In this document: piece after piece, positions 1-8,447 of the stretch | How the letters are laid out: every line of letters begins with the position of its first letter | Numbering within the stretch: position 1 is the first letter of the stretch | Assembly: GCF_029767005.1 (NCBI RefSeq) | Contig: NZ_JARUQR010000003.1 | Coordinates: forward strand, 124,001 to 188,000 | Source of the DNA: Thiomicrorhabdus sp. ZW0627 | Lineage (GTDB): Bacteria; Pseudomonadota; Gammaproteobacteria; Thiomicrospirales; Thiomicrospiraceae | DNA: 64,000 bases | Direction of reading: 5' to 3' | Notes under the pieces: model-generated | The model's input: the letters and a program-made list of their open reading frames with translations, nothing else | Databases searched by the model: none | Told to the model about the DNA's origin: nothing | Position numbers and translations under genes: made by a program

Positions 1-1
1 C

Positions 2-304
2 CAGTTAAAGCCTGGAACAGTACGTGTAGTTAGTGGTGACGAAGAACAACATTTCTACGTCAACAGCGGCATCATCGAAATTCAGCCAAGTGTAGTAACG
101 GTTTTGGCCGATACTGCTGTTCGTGCTGCAGACCTTGATGAAGCTGAAGCTGAAGCGGCTAAACAGCGTGCTGAAGAAGCAATGGCCAATGCCAAGTCCG
201 ATACGGATATCGCAAGAGCTCAAGTTGAGTTGGCGGAAGCGGTTGCTCAGATTCAGACGATCTCTAAATTAAGAGACCGTTTGCATAAAACTGGGTTGGC
301 ATAA
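2..304 (+). CDS. atpC: F1Fo ATP synthase epsilon subunit, C-terminal part (5' end outside window)
   Basis: The reading frame is open from base 2 and ends at TAA 302-304. Its translation carries the epsilon hallmark V-T-V-L-A-D-T-A near the end of the beta-sandwich, followed by an Ala/Glu-rich helical hairpin (D-L-D-E-A-E-A-E-A-A-K then a second helix ending K-L-R-D-R-L). Epsilon sits in the central stalk, couples rotation and can inhibit ATP hydrolysis. As the last gene of the usual atp operon it is followed directly by an intrinsic terminator. Only about 100 residues are visible; the first part of the beta domain lies upstream of the window. Confidence 0.95.
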   Translation, partial: QLKPGTVRVVSGDEEQHFYVNSGIIEIQPSVVTVLADTAVRAADLDEAEAEAAKQRAEEAMANAKSDTDIARAQVELAEAVAQIQTISKLRDRLHKTGLA

Positions 305-320
305 TTGTTAATCTTTGTGA

Positions 321-347
321 AAAAGCGCCTTCATGGCGCTTTTTTTT
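321..347 (+). terminator. Rho-independent terminator of the atp operon
   Basis: A perfect 9-bp stem AAAAGCGCC / GGCGCTTTT with a 5-nt loop runs into a T-tract of eight or more, 17 bases after the atpC stop codon. No gene is seen in the AT-rich 145 bases between here and glmU, which must hold the glmU promoter. Confidence 0.9.
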
Positions 348-492
348 CCTCTAGTGTTTTTAAATGATTCTTTATTCATTCGCTTTTGCTTATTGAATTT
401 ATTCAATAGTGATACGATCCCATGCGTTTTTCACAAGCAATTATCTAAAAGCACTATAATTTGTTATATCTTTTGTCTTCAAATTCACAGGT

Positions 493-1863
493 ATGAGTAT
501 GTCCTTAAAGGTCGTGATCCTTGCCGCAGGTAAAGGTACGCGAATGCGTTCTTCCTTACCTAAAGTCTTACAGCCGTTAGCGCAAAAACCGTTACTCCAG
601 CATGTTATTGATACTGCCGAACAGTTGGAACCTATTCAAATTGTCACAGTTATCGGTCATGGTGCAGAGCTTGTACGTGAAACGGTAACCGGTAGCGGCC
701 TGGTATTCACCATGCAGGCATCCCAATTGGGAACTGGACACGCTGTAGTGCAAGCCAATGGTTATTACGAAGATGACGATACTGTATTGATTCTTTACGG
801 TGATGTCCCGCTTACTGCTGAATCGACACTTCAGGATCTGTTATCTCAAGTTGATGACAGTCACCCATTGGCGTTACTGACTATTACGCTGGAAGATGCA
901 AGCGGTTATGGGCGAATCGTACGTGACCAACACTATCAGGTCCAGGCCATCGTAGAAGAAAAGGATGCAACTACCGAAGAGAAAGCCATCAAAGAGGTCA
1001 ATACTGGAATCATGGCTGTTAAGGGCCAGTACCTGAAAAAATGGTTGTCTAATCTTTCATCGGATAACGCACAAGGCGAATACTACCTAACCGATATTAT
1101 CCAAATGTGTGTAGAAGATGGGTTCACCGTTCATACGACACAGCCACAGCGTATTCTTGAAGTGCTGGGGGTAAATGACAAGATCCAGCTCCAAAATCTG
1201 GAACGTCAATATCAGAAGGGCTTGGCTGAAGCACTTATGAAGCAAGGTACGACATTGATTGATGCAGATCGTTTGGACATCCGTGGAAATGTCAGTGTTG
1301 GTATGGATGTGACAATTGATGCTAACGTGATATTCGAAGGGACCAACCACCTTGGAGACGGTGTTTCTATTGGAGCGAACTGTATCCTAAAAAATGTCAC
1401 TATCGGAGCGGGAACTGTTATCCATCCTTTCAGTCATCTTGAGGATTGTATTGTCGGACGCGATTGTACGATTGGGCCATACGCCCGGTTAAGACCGGGA
1501 TCGGAATTGGCAGACTTGGTACGAATCGGTAATTTTGTTGAAACCAAAAAAGCTAAAATCGGCCAGGGGTCTAAAGTGAATCATTTGAGTTACATCGGTG
1601 ATACCTTGATGGGGGCTGATGTTAACATTGGGGCTGGAACCATCACCTGCAATTATGATGGCGTCAACAAACACCTGACAGAAATCGGTGACCGTGTGTT
1701 TGTCGGATCGGATACCCAGCTGGTCGCACCGGTTAAAATCAACGACGGGGCAACCATCGGAGCTGGTTCGACCATCACAAAAGAAGCACCGGCAGAAGAG
1801 TTGACCCTGAGTCGTTCGAAACAGCTGACGATCAAGGGCTGGGCCAAACCCAGTAAGAAATAA
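493..1863 (+). CDS. glmU: Bifunctional GlmU: glucosamine-1-phosphate N-acetyltransferase / UDP-GlcNAc pyrophosphorylase
   Basis: GlmU makes UDP-GlcNAc in the cytoplasm for peptidoglycan and LPS. The N-terminal uridylyltransferase half shows the nucleotide-binding L-A-A-G-K-G-T-R-M loop near residue 11 and the Y-G-D-V-P-L metal/nucleotide motif near residue 100. The C-terminal half, from about residue 250, is a left-handed beta-helix acyltransferase with many hexapeptide repeats (I-G-A-G, V-G-R-D). The 456-residue length is the family norm. Two in-frame ATGs (493, 499) are possible; the second gives M-S-L-K-V-V-I. Being next to the atp operon is common in Gammaproteobacteria. Confidence 0.97.
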   Translation: MSMSLKVVILAAGKGTRMRSSLPKVLQPLAQKPLLQHVIDTAEQLEPIQIVTVIGHGAELVRETVTGSGLVFTMQASQLGTGHAVVQANGYYEDDDTVLILYGDVPLTAESTLQDLLSQVDDSHPLALLTITLEDASGYGRIVRDQHYQVQAIVEEKDATTEEKAIKEVNTGIMAVKGQYLKKWLSNLSSDNAQGEYYLTDIIQMCVEDGFTVHTTQPQRILEVLGVNDKIQLQNLERQYQKGLAEALMKQGTTLIDADRLDIRGNVSVGMDVTIDANVIFEGTNHLGDGVSIGANCILKNVTIGAGTVIHPFSHLEDCIVGRDCTIGPYARLRPGSELADLVRIGNFVETKKAKIGQGSKVNHLSYIGDTLMGADVNIGAGTITCNYDGVNKHLTEIGDRVFVGSDTQLVAPVKINDGATIGAGSTITKEAPAEELTLSRSKQLTIKGWAKPSKK

Positions 1864-1882
1864 ACAGGCCTGTTGGGTTTTT
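1864..1882 (+). terminator. Possible weak terminator with CAGGCCTG core after glmU
   Basis: Directly after the glmU stop codon, the 12-bp palindrome AACAGGCCTGTT is followed by GGGTTTTT. It resembles the other CAGGCCTG-centred hairpins in this window, but its own stem is short (four base pairs around a GGCC loop), so termination here is uncertain. The next gene starts only 20 bases after glmU. Confidence 0.4.
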
Positions 1883-1883
1883 C

Positions 1884-2141
1884 GTGCGATATATAACACT
1901 TGCTCCTGAACTGGCCGAGCCATTTAAAACAGCTTTGCAAAACCATGGTTGGCAGTTAAAGGGTCAGGATGCCGGTCAAGCGCATTTAGTCGGTTGGGGG
2001 TATGTCATGCACTGGAGCAAACAGGAAGAACGGATTCATCTTCATTACAAAGAAGTGCAAGGCAAAGCCGAGGCACAGCTTGAAATGACGCCGTCGGCCT
2101 TTAATGAAATTCAAGCAATCGTCGATCAACTCCATGAATAA
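1884..2141 (+). CDS. Small conserved-looking protein of unknown function between glmU and ubiA
   Basis: An 85-residue soluble protein starting at GTG 1884. I do not recognise a family. It has no signal peptide or membrane segment and is rich in Gln, Glu, His and Trp (G-W-G-Y-V-M-H-W-S-K). Support for its being real comes from position: it fills the gap between glmU and ubiA, and its TAA (2139-2141) overlaps the ubiA start in an ATGAATAA arrangement typical of translational coupling. It may be a small accessory or regulatory protein; no function can be inferred from the sequence. Confidence 0.65.
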   Translation: MRYITLAPELAEPFKTALQNHGWQLKGQDAGQAHLVGWGYVMHWSKQEERIHLHYKEVQGKAEAQLEMTPSAFNEIQAIVDQLHE

Positions 2142-2985
2142 AATTCACGCCTATATCGCTTTAACGCGCCTTGACCGGCCTATCGGTATCTATTTGGTAT
2201 TATGGCCGGCTCTATGGGCCTTATGGCTCGCTTCAGACGGATTTCCGGATGCATGGCTACTATTTGTTTTCATTATCGGTGCGATTCTGATGCGTTCGGC
2301 GGGATGTGTCATTAACGATTATGCGGATCGAAACTTCGACGGTCACGTTAAGCGTACCTGCAACCGGCCCCTCGCGACCGGTGAGATTACGCCAAAACAG
2401 GCGTTGGTATTTTTTGCGGTATTATGCCTAGTCGCATTTGCGCTGGTTCTGACGTTAAATGCTTTAACGATCACTTTGTCTTTTGTGGCGGTCGGATTGG
2501 CTGCACTTTATCCATTTATGAAACGTCATACCCATTGGCCTCAGGCATTTCTCGGCGCAGCCTTCGCATGGGCGATTCCGATGGCGTTTGCCGCAGTACA
2601 AAATACTTTGCCCTGGCAAGCCTGGCCGGTTTTTGCTGCGACGATGGTTTGGTCTTTGATCTACGATACGGCCTATGCCGTCGGTGACAAAGAAGATGAC
2701 CTCAAGATAGGCGTTAAGTCGACGGCGATATTGTTTGGACGTTATGTAGCCGAAATTATTGCCGTTTTCCAGTTGGTTATGTGGTTGTTATTATTGTGGA
2801 TGGTCGACCTATTTGCGCTCGGCTGGCCTTATTGGGTCAGTTTAGCGCTGGTGGCCGGTATCTTTGTCCACCATTACTTGCAGTTGAAGAAGAATGACGA
2901 CCGGGTTGCATTCCAAGTGTTTTTGCAAAACCATTGGATCGGTTTGATCGTTTTACTGGGAATTGCAGCAGATAAGGCGCTATGA
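2134..2985 (+). CDS. ubiA: 4-hydroxybenzoate polyprenyltransferase UbiA
   Basis: UbiA is an integral-membrane prenyltransferase that attaches the polyprenyl tail to 4-hydroxybenzoate in ubiquinone synthesis. Both Asp-rich Mg/diphosphate motifs are visible: N-D-Y-A-D-R-N-F-D-G-H-V-K-R-T and Y-D-T-A-Y-A-V-G-D-K-E-D-D. The rest is a run of hydrophobic helices, and the 283-residue length is typical. I chose ATG 2134 (M-N-K-I-H-A-Y) over an in-frame ATG at 2104 because it gives the family's usual N-terminus and a short overlap with the upstream gene. ubiC, which makes its substrate, lies about 2 kb away on the other strand. Confidence 0.95.
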   Translation: MNKIHAYIALTRLDRPIGIYLVLWPALWALWLASDGFPDAWLLFVFIIGAILMRSAGCVINDYADRNFDGHVKRTCNRPLATGEITPKQALVFFAVLCLVAFALVLTLNALTITLSFVAVGLAALYPFMKRHTHWPQAFLGAAFAWAIPMAFAAVQNTLPWQAWPVFAATMVWSLIYDTAYAVGDKEDDLKIGVKSTAILFGRYVAEIIAVFQLVMWLLLLWMVDLFALGWPYWVSLALVAGIFVHHYLQLKKNDDRVAFQVFLQNHWIGLIVLLGIAADKAL

Positions 2986-2987
2986 GA

Positions 2988-3494
2988 CTACTGTAATCGA
3001 CTTTCTTTAGGCAGCTGTAGAATCGGTTCCAGATCCAATTGCCAGTTCGATGCATCCAGTGCCTTGCTGAAAATTTTCAACAGAATCGCAAGTACATCCG
3101 GCTGAAACGGTAGACCAATTCCCGGTCCGTTTTCCGGTTCCAGATTCAGTTCCGGATTATCGCTCCCCAACTCTTTGAACGTGATTCTGGTCAATAGGAT
3201 TGGCTGTTCCCCCAATGGGTAGTCGGCTTTTTCGGGTTCTTGGTAATCGGTTTCGAAATCCCCTTCGGCCTGTGCAGCTTCCTGACGCATTCTGTTCTCA
3301 ATGCTTTGTTCTTCGGAAAACAGTGCTTCACCGGTTTGTGGGTGTTGGCCTTGCAAAGCCGGAATCAATATACGCATATAGCGTCGTGTTATCCAAGCTG
3401 AATACACCTGTTGATTGAGTGTCTTTATCTTTAGGAGTATTCTATCTTCTAGTGGATTATAAGAAGCCTGGATTTGGGAAATTGCGTCTGACAT
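2988..3494 (-). CDS. Hypothetical protein, 168 residues
   Basis: A soluble, acidic protein starting M-S-D-A-I-S-Q-I, with no signal peptide or membrane helix and no motif I recognise. The middle (residues about 60-100) is Glu/Gln-rich and probably disordered; the C-terminal third (G-I-G-L-P-F-Q-P-D onward) looks folded. It converges on ubiA, with stop codons 2 bases apart, and is divergent from the exported-protein gene at 3518, with only 23 bases between the two starts. A shared promoter region is therefore very compact or overlaps coding sequence. Function unknown. Confidence 0.75.
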   Translation of the reverse strand: MSDAISQIQASYNPLEDRILLKIKTLNQQVYSAWITRRYMRILIPALQGQHPQTGEALFSEEQSIENRMRQEAAQAEGDFETDYQEPEKADYPLGEQPILLTRITFKELGSDNPELNLEPENGPGIGLPFQPDVLAILLKIFSKALDASNWQLDLEPILQLPKESRLQ

Positions 3495-3517
3495 AAATTG
3501 GCTATGGGAGTGTTGTT

Positions 3518-4660
3518 TTGCACGGTTGGCTAAAAAATATCATTATAAACTGCCTACAAGTTCTTGGGGGAATAATCCTCTCCGTGTCTGCTTATGCCGA
3601 TTCTGTGGACGGTTGTTGCCATCCCTTTATCGATCGAAAGACTCCAATCCCCTTTTCGTACTTGGCTTTGGATGAAACCGCCAGCGAATCCTCTACGCTA
3701 AATGACAAACCTGATACCGAGAAAGATAATCCGCCGAAACCGAAAGAAAAATCCTATCTGCTGGAGGGGATAGACAAGACCTGGTTGAACGAAGGCTTGG
3801 AGTCCTTGGAACGGTTTCAGGTCTGGTTAGGTGCCCATGTCCAGCATACCACCGAAGGCATTGACGATTATTTTGGCACCGAAGAGGCATTTGAACGATC
3901 AAGAGGAAGCCGTCTGGACATCATGACGCCTGTGATTTTTCATGATTCCGGTCAAATTGAAATGTCGATGCGTTTGAGAGCGAAATTCGCCTTGCCCAAA
4001 ATAGAGCGTCGTTGGCATCTTATGATCACGTCGGAAGACACCAGTGTCAAAGGCCAGGTTAATAATGATTTGGCTAGGGAAGTCACAGAACAAGATGGAA
4101 CCGCTTCGCTTGGTTTCCAGGTGGCATTGGAGGACTTCAGCAAGTTGGCGACGTTGTTGGATTTCGGGATGAATTTTAAAAATGTGGTAGACCCCGATCC
4201 GTATGTCCGACTTAAAAAACGTTATGAGTGGGATATGGGATCAGACTGGACCGGCCGTATGGGGCAAGATCTATTTTGGGAGAGTATTGCCGGTTTGGGG
4301 CTGAATTCCAAGTTCGTATTCGACAAAAGACTGGATGATGAATATCTATTTCGTAGCCAGAGCAACGGGACATGGTGGCAGCAGGACGGATATTATGAAT
4401 TGACCGAGCAACTCCTGCTCTATCAACAAATCAACCCATATCGAATCCTGACCTATCAGACCTGGTATAGCTGGAGTACTGAGAACACCGGTGTGCATAC
4501 TACCGGTTACGGGGTCACGGTTAACTGGCGGGAACGCGCTTATAAGAACTGGCTCTTTTTCGAGGTTCAGCCCGGTATTGGTTTCAGCGAAGACAATGAT
4601 TTTAAGAAGGCGGATTTAACCTTGATGCTGATGCTTGAGATGCGTTTTTTTCAAACTTAG
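3518..4660 (+). CDS. Exported, probably outer-membrane beta-barrel protein of unknown function
   Basis: A 380-residue protein that would start at TTG 3518 behind GGGAG. The N-terminus has a Sec signal (hydrophobic L-Q-V-L-G-G-I-I-L-S-V-S then A-Y-A-D). A Pro/Lys/Glu-rich linker follows (about residues 50-90). The remainder is rich in alternating aromatic/polar strands (for example W-Q-Q-D-G-Y-Y-E-L-T-E) and ends M-R-F-F-Q-T, as in outer-membrane barrels. I do not recognise the family. The four-base overlap of its 3' end with the convergent ubiC 3' end suggests no functional link. The start codon is the least certain part. Confidence 0.7.
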   Translation: MHGWLKNIIINCLQVLGGIILSVSAYADSVDGCCHPFIDRKTPIPFSYLALDETASESSTLNDKPDTEKDNPPKPKEKSYLLEGIDKTWLNEGLESLERFQVWLGAHVQHTTEGIDDYFGTEEAFERSRGSRLDIMTPVIFHDSGQIEMSMRLRAKFALPKIERRWHLMITSEDTSVKGQVNNDLAREVTEQDGTASLGFQVALEDFSKLATLLDFGMNFKNVVDPDPYVRLKKRYEWDMGSDWTGRMGQDLFWESIAGLGLNSKFVFDKRLDDEYLFRSQSNGTWWQQDGYYELTEQLLLYQQINPYRILTYQTWYSWSTENTGVHTTGYGVTVNWRERAYKNWLFFEVQPGIGFSEDNDFKKADLTLMLMLEMRFFQT

Positions 4661-5244
4661 CCGGGCATGCCGGGTAGAAAAACCTCTGTTAACAGTAGCG
4701 GCGCCTGTTGCTGTCTGAATAACGATCGTCGGGCGTAGCAGATATTCTCCGTCGAACTTTCCGGTTGCGGCATTCTCTCTTTAGGAAAAGGCCACGAATC
4801 CATCGGTTGTTTGCTTAGCTCAAATTCCGAACGTTCCAGGTTTTTCAATTCAAACAGTACCTCACCCAATGGCTTGTCTCCAAGAGTCTGTAAAGAATGC
4901 CAAGGGTTTTCGGTAGACATATTAGGGATGACGGTTCGCGCATAGACCCAATCCTGGTGCCCGCATTTCAGCATGACGCAACGAATCCACGCTTTATCTT
5001 GAATAGGAAGGTTTAGAGCCAGTGCTTCACTTCGAAGTGGAACCTGCCAAGCTTCGGATAGAATTTCCACCTGCATTTCCGGACAGGCCTGTCGAATCCT
5101 TTGCGTCAATGACCCTGGAGTCAATAACCAAGATTGGATTGACGGTGAAGAGGTAATGCGTTGAATGAGTTTTTGCGGTTTCCAGTGCATAAGACGGCCG
5201 GTTAGATATTCATGTTTAGGCTTGATGCGTGATATTTTAGACAC
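4657..5244 (-). CDS. ubiC: Chorismate lyase UbiC
   Basis: UbiC splits chorismate into pyruvate and 4-hydroxybenzoate, the first committed step to ubiquinone. Recognisable features are W-L-L-T-P-G-S-L-T near residue 40, the central R-C-V-M-L-K-C-G / V-Y-A-R-T-V-I-P region, L-G-D-K-P-L-G-E-V-L-F, and the C-terminal R-R-S-L-F...L-L-L-T-E-V-F-L-P, which carries conserved Arg and the terminal catalytic Glu. Length 195 (usual about 165-190). It lies 12 bases downstream of recG in the same direction. Besides ubiquinone, its product is the known starter for aryl polyenes, whose cluster begins at 35.5 kb; that link is an inference. A CAGGCCTG palindrome lies inside it at 5084. Confidence 0.92.
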   Translation of the reverse strand: MSKISRIKPKHEYLTGRLMHWKPQKLIQRITSSPSIQSWLLTPGSLTQRIRQACPEMQVEILSEAWQVPLRSEALALNLPIQDKAWIRCVMLKCGHQDWVYARTVIPNMSTENPWHSLQTLGDKPLGEVLFELKNLERSEFELSKQPMDSWPFPKERMPQPESSTENICYARRSLFRQQQAPLLLTEVFLPGMPG

Positions 5245-5256
5245 ATCATAGCGTGC

Positions 5257-7377
5257 TTAGGCGTGTTGATATTCAATTTTTTCACCAATCCAGCGGGATT
5301 GAAGTTTATCAACGATCTCCTGATGGGAGGCCACCAGTTTTTCGGACCAGTTTTGCGCCAGCGGAATCCACTCGGCGTCGCGTCGGAGATCGGCGATTCG
5401 GAATTGCAGTCCGCCGGTTTGCCGGGTTCCTAGAATTTCACCCGGCCCGCGGATTTTCAGGTCCTCTTCGGCGATTCTGAAGCCGTCGTCCGTGTCACGC
5501 ATGATCTGTAAGCGTGCTTTGCCCGTTTCCGACAAGGGCGGCTGGTAGAGGAGTACGCAGTGGCTTTTCTTGCTGCCGCGGCCGACCCTCCCTCGCAACT
5601 GGTGTAATTGGGCCAGCCCTAGCCGTTCGGCGTTTTCGATGATCATCAAGCTGGCGTTTGGCACATTGACTCCAACTTCGATGACGGTGGTCGCAACCAG
5701 CAAGTCGAGTTCATGGTTTTTGAATGCATTCATGACGTTCGCTTTTTCGTCACTTTTCATGCGCCCGTGAATCAGTCCTGTACGTAGGTCAGGCCAGTAG
5801 CTTCGGAACTGTTCCGCCGTCACTTCTGCCGCTTGGGCGTGCAGTAGTTCCGATTCCTCAATCAGCGGGCAGACCCAGTAGGCCTGTACGCCTTCATGGC
5901 AACGTTCAGCCAGGTGTGTCATCACTTCCATGCGTTTTTCATTGCTGAGCACGGCGGTATCGATTGCTTGACGACCGGGAGGACGCTCGTCGATGACGGA
6001 AAGATCCAGATCGCCGTAAGCGGTCATCGCTAGAGTACGAGGGATGGGCGTTGCAGTCATTATCAACTGGTGAGGGTGGACTTCCATCACTTCATTTGGC
6101 TGTTCGGTTTCACCTTCCAGTACGATCTGATGCCCTTTCTGCTGTAAGGAGAGACGCTGGTGCACCCCGAAACGGTGCTGTTCGTCGATAATCACTAATC
6201 CAAGCAGATTGAAATTGACCGCTTCCTGAAATAGGGCATGGGTACCAATCACCACTTTGGCTTCGCCCGATTCGATTCGGCCCAGCATATAGCGTTTCTC
6301 GGCGGCTTTCATTTTGCCGCTCAGCCAGGCCGTTTCAATTCCTAAAGGTTCCAGCCACTCAGAAAAGGCGTTGCGGTGCTGTTCAGCGAGTATCTCCGTC
6401 GGTGCCATGATGGCGACCTGATAACCGGCTTCGGCCGCTTGAATTGCGGCGATCGCAGCTACGACGGTTTTACCGGAGCCGACATCCCCTTGAACCAATC
6501 GCTGCATCGGGTGGGTTTGGGAGAGGTCGTGGTGAATCTCTTGTAACACCCGTTGCTGCGCCGAAGTCAGAGTGAAAGGCAAAGATGCAATCAGTTCGTT
6601 GGCCATCCGGCTCGGCGGCAGTTTGGGCGCCAGACGTTGCTTTTCGAGCAGCCTAAGTTGCTGCAATCCAACCTGGTGGCTGACCAGTTCTTCAATAATG
6701 AGGCGTTGTTGAGCCGGGTGTTCGAAACGTTTGATGGCACCGAGGTCATCATCCGGTTGCGGACGGTGCAGGGTCATGATCGCTTCATTGAGATTTGGCA
6801 GGTGTTCGGTGGCCATCATCTCATCGGGCAGCAGTTCCTCAAGCGGGTATTGCTTTAACAGAACCAATGCCTGATTGATCAGTTTCAGCAGACTGGCCTG
6901 CCCGAAACCTTCCGTGGTCGGATAGGTCGGGGTTAGAGTGTCGTCCAGTTCAGGCGGATGGTTTGGATCGATGAATTCATAGTGGGGGTGAACCATTTCA
7001 TGGCCGTTGGGGCCGCCACGGACTTCACCGAAGACTCGCAGGGTTTTTCCGCGGGTGAATTGTTGGGCCTGCCGATAGTGAAAATGGAAAAAACGTAACG
7101 TCAGGAAGCCGCCGGAAGGCGACTGGATTTTGACTAGTAAGCTGCTGCGCCGGCCGCGCGTCAGGTGTTGCGAGAAGATGGTACCCTCGACTAATGCCTC
7201 CTGACCGATGAAGATGCTGTCCAGAGGGGTGAGGCGAGTCTTGTCCTGATAGCGTAACGGGAGGTGGAATAGCAGATCTTGAACCGTGGAAAGCCCGAGA
7301 CGTTGCAATTTCTCCAGTTGCTTGGGACCGACTCCTTTTAGATTTTCGATAGGGTAGCTGGCTAACATGGAATTCAT
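5257..7377 (-). CDS. recG: ATP-dependent DNA helicase RecG
   Basis: RecG remodels stalled forks and branch-migrates Holliday junctions. The N-terminal wedge/OB region (about residues 60-150) precedes a superfamily 2 helicase core with Walker A G-D-V-G-S-G-K-T, the D-E-Q-H box, the T-A-T-P-I-P-R-T motif III, and the C-terminal R-G-R-V-G-R-G motif VI. An ATG at 7377 gives 706 residues; alternatives are ATG 7368 (closest to E. coli in length before L-K-G-V-G) and a GTG at 7413, which would place the start inside the metR terminator hairpin. None has a clear ribosome site, so the exact start is unresolved. ubiC follows in the same direction. Confidence 0.95.
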   Translation of the reverse strand: MNSMLASYPIENLKGVGPKQLEKLQRLGLSTVQDLLFHLPLRYQDKTRLTPLDSIFIGQEALVEGTIFSQHLTRGRRSSLLVKIQSPSGGFLTLRFFHFHYRQAQQFTRGKTLRVFGEVRGGPNGHEMVHPHYEFIDPNHPPELDDTLTPTYPTTEGFGQASLLKLINQALVLLKQYPLEELLPDEMMATEHLPNLNEAIMTLHRPQPDDDLGAIKRFEHPAQQRLIIEELVSHQVGLQQLRLLEKQRLAPKLPPSRMANELIASLPFTLTSAQQRVLQEIHHDLSQTHPMQRLVQGDVGSGKTVVAAIAAIQAAEAGYQVAIMAPTEILAEQHRNAFSEWLEPLGIETAWLSGKMKAAEKRYMLGRIESGEAKVVIGTHALFQEAVNFNLLGLVIIDEQHRFGVHQRLSLQQKGHQIVLEGETEQPNEVMEVHPHQLIMTATPIPRTLAMTAYGDLDLSVIDERPPGRQAIDTAVLSNEKRMEVMTHLAERCHEGVQAYWVCPLIEESELLHAQAAEVTAEQFRSYWPDLRTGLIHGRMKSDEKANVMNAFKNHELDLLVATTVIEVGVNVPNASLMIIENAERLGLAQLHQLRGRVGRGSKKSHCVLLYQPPLSETGKARLQIMRDTDDGFRIAEEDLKIRGPGEILGTRQTGGLQFRIADLRRDAEWIPLAQNWSEKLVASHQEIVDKLQSRWIGEKIEYQHA

Positions 7378-7403
7378 CAAATTAACGGATGTAGAGATTC
7401 TAT

Positions 7404-7431
7404 CAAAAACCACCAGGCCTGTTGGCTTTTG
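7404..7431 (-). terminator. Terminator of metR built around CAGGCCTG
   Basis: An inverted repeat has arms CAAAAACCA and TGGCTTTTG flanking the palindrome CAGGCCTG (7414-7421). On the minus strand it ends in a run of T residues, 19 bases after the metR stop. It belongs to the family of CAGGCCTG-cored terminators described under repeats. Confidence 0.65.
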
Positions 7432-7449
7432 AGGATTTAGAAAACGTGG

Positions 7450-8340
7450 TTAAACATCCATTTTATCCGCTACCTGTTGGATAAAGTCGTGAATGTAAGG
7501 TTGGTCGTGCAGGTCGATGTGAGTCGCGGCATATAGGATCGACCACAGTCCTTCCTTACCAAGGCTGCGTGTTGGCAGGTGACTGAATTCGGGTTGAGTT
7601 TCGATCAGCCATTTGGGCAGGACGCATAACCCTCTGCCGGAATCGACCAGTTGGAGCATCATCAGGGTCAGCTCCGAATGACGTAACTGTTTGGGCTGGA
7701 CGCCCTGAGGGTTTAGAAATCTGCGAAACACATCCAGTTTTTTATGTTCCACCGGATAGGCAATCAGAGTTTCGTCGGCAAAGTCTTGAGGATCCAGCCA
7801 CTCCTTGGTGGTCAAAGAGTGTGTTTGAGGCAGGACGCAAACCAATTCGTAACTGAAAAGCGGATCGAATTTCAGGTTCTTCATCGGTTCTGGATCGGAC
7901 GTGATGACCAAGTCGAGCTGTTGCTGCTGGAGTTTTTTAAGGGGACGGTCGCTCAAGGAGTTAAGAATATCCAGATCCACGCCTCGCCATTTCTGTTGAT
8001 ATTGACGCAGCATCGGTAGCAGCCACTCAAAACAAGTATGACAGTCCACACCAATGAACAAACGTCCTTGTTCACCTTGCTCGAGTGCTTGCAGGATGGT
8101 TTCGGTCTGCTGGAGTTTCGGTAGAACATCCTGAGCGGTTTTCAGCAAGGTCTGGCCTGCGGGTGTGAATTGGATCGGCGTCGTTTTACGTTCGAACAGC
8201 TTCAGGCCGAGTTGGCCTTCCAGCTGTTTGATCTGGTGTGAAAGTGCCGACTGGGTCATATAAAGATGATCGGCGGCTTTATTGACGCTGCCTTGTTCTG
8301 CCAGAGCGAGAACGGTTTTGAGGTGCTTAAGTTCTATCAT
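7450..8340 (-). CDS. metR: LysR-type regulator MetR of methionine biosynthesis
   Basis: A 296-residue LysR-family protein. The N-terminal winged helix-turn-helix (M-I-E-L-K-H-L-K-T-V-L-A-L-A...Q-S-A-L-S-H-Q-I-K) is followed by an effector domain containing F-I-G-V-D-C-H-T-C-F-E-W-L, which closely resembles the C-H-S-C-I-Q-W-L stretch of E. coli MetR. MetR uses homocysteine as co-effector and activates metE. The divergent placement next to metE and the TGAA-N5-TTCA palindrome at the metR start support this assignment over other LysR proteins. Confidence 0.92.
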   Translation of the reverse strand: MIELKHLKTVLALAEQGSVNKAADHLYMTQSALSHQIKQLEGQLGLKLFERKTTPIQFTPAGQTLLKTAQDVLPKLQQTETILQALEQGEQGRLFIGVDCHTCFEWLLPMLRQYQQKWRGVDLDILNSLSDRPLKKLQQQQLDLVITSDPEPMKNLKFDPLFSYELVCVLPQTHSLTTKEWLDPQDFADETLIAYPVEHKKLDVFRRFLNPQGVQPKQLRHSELTLMMLQLVDSGRGLCVLPKWLIETQPEFSHLPTRSLGKEGLWSILYAATHIDLHDQPYIHDFIQQVADKMDV

Positions 8341-8352
8341 GAAATAAATTCA
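8340..8352. promoter_or_regulatory. MetR-type operator TGAA-N5-TTCA between metR and metE
   Basis: The 13-bp site TGAAATAAATTCA is a perfect match to the MetR consensus TGAANNWNNTTCA. It overlaps the metR start codon (8338-8340) and lies about 95 bases before metE. In enterobacteria MetR sites serve both autorepression and metE activation; its position here fits autorepression directly. The rest of the 107-bp gap is very AT-rich. Confidence 0.75.
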
Positions 8353-8447
8353 TATTAATGTGAAAATTAATCGTTTGTTTTCATATTGTTCAAATTCTAT
8401 CATCCCTCTTCATAAAAACGAACTGTTGAATGAAGAAAGGAAACGAT

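Noticed and set aside
2104-2133. Upstream ATG for ubiA at 2104
   Set aside because: It adds ten atypical residues inside the preceding gene; ATG 2134 gives the family's normal start and a coupled overlap.
7378-7413. GTG start for recG at 7413
   Set aside because: It would begin inside the metR terminator hairpin and extend RecG with residues unlike other RecG N-termini.
8341-8447. SAM or cobalamin riboswitch upstream of metE
   Set aside because: The gap is short and AT-rich with no conserved riboswitch core; MetR control explains regulation.
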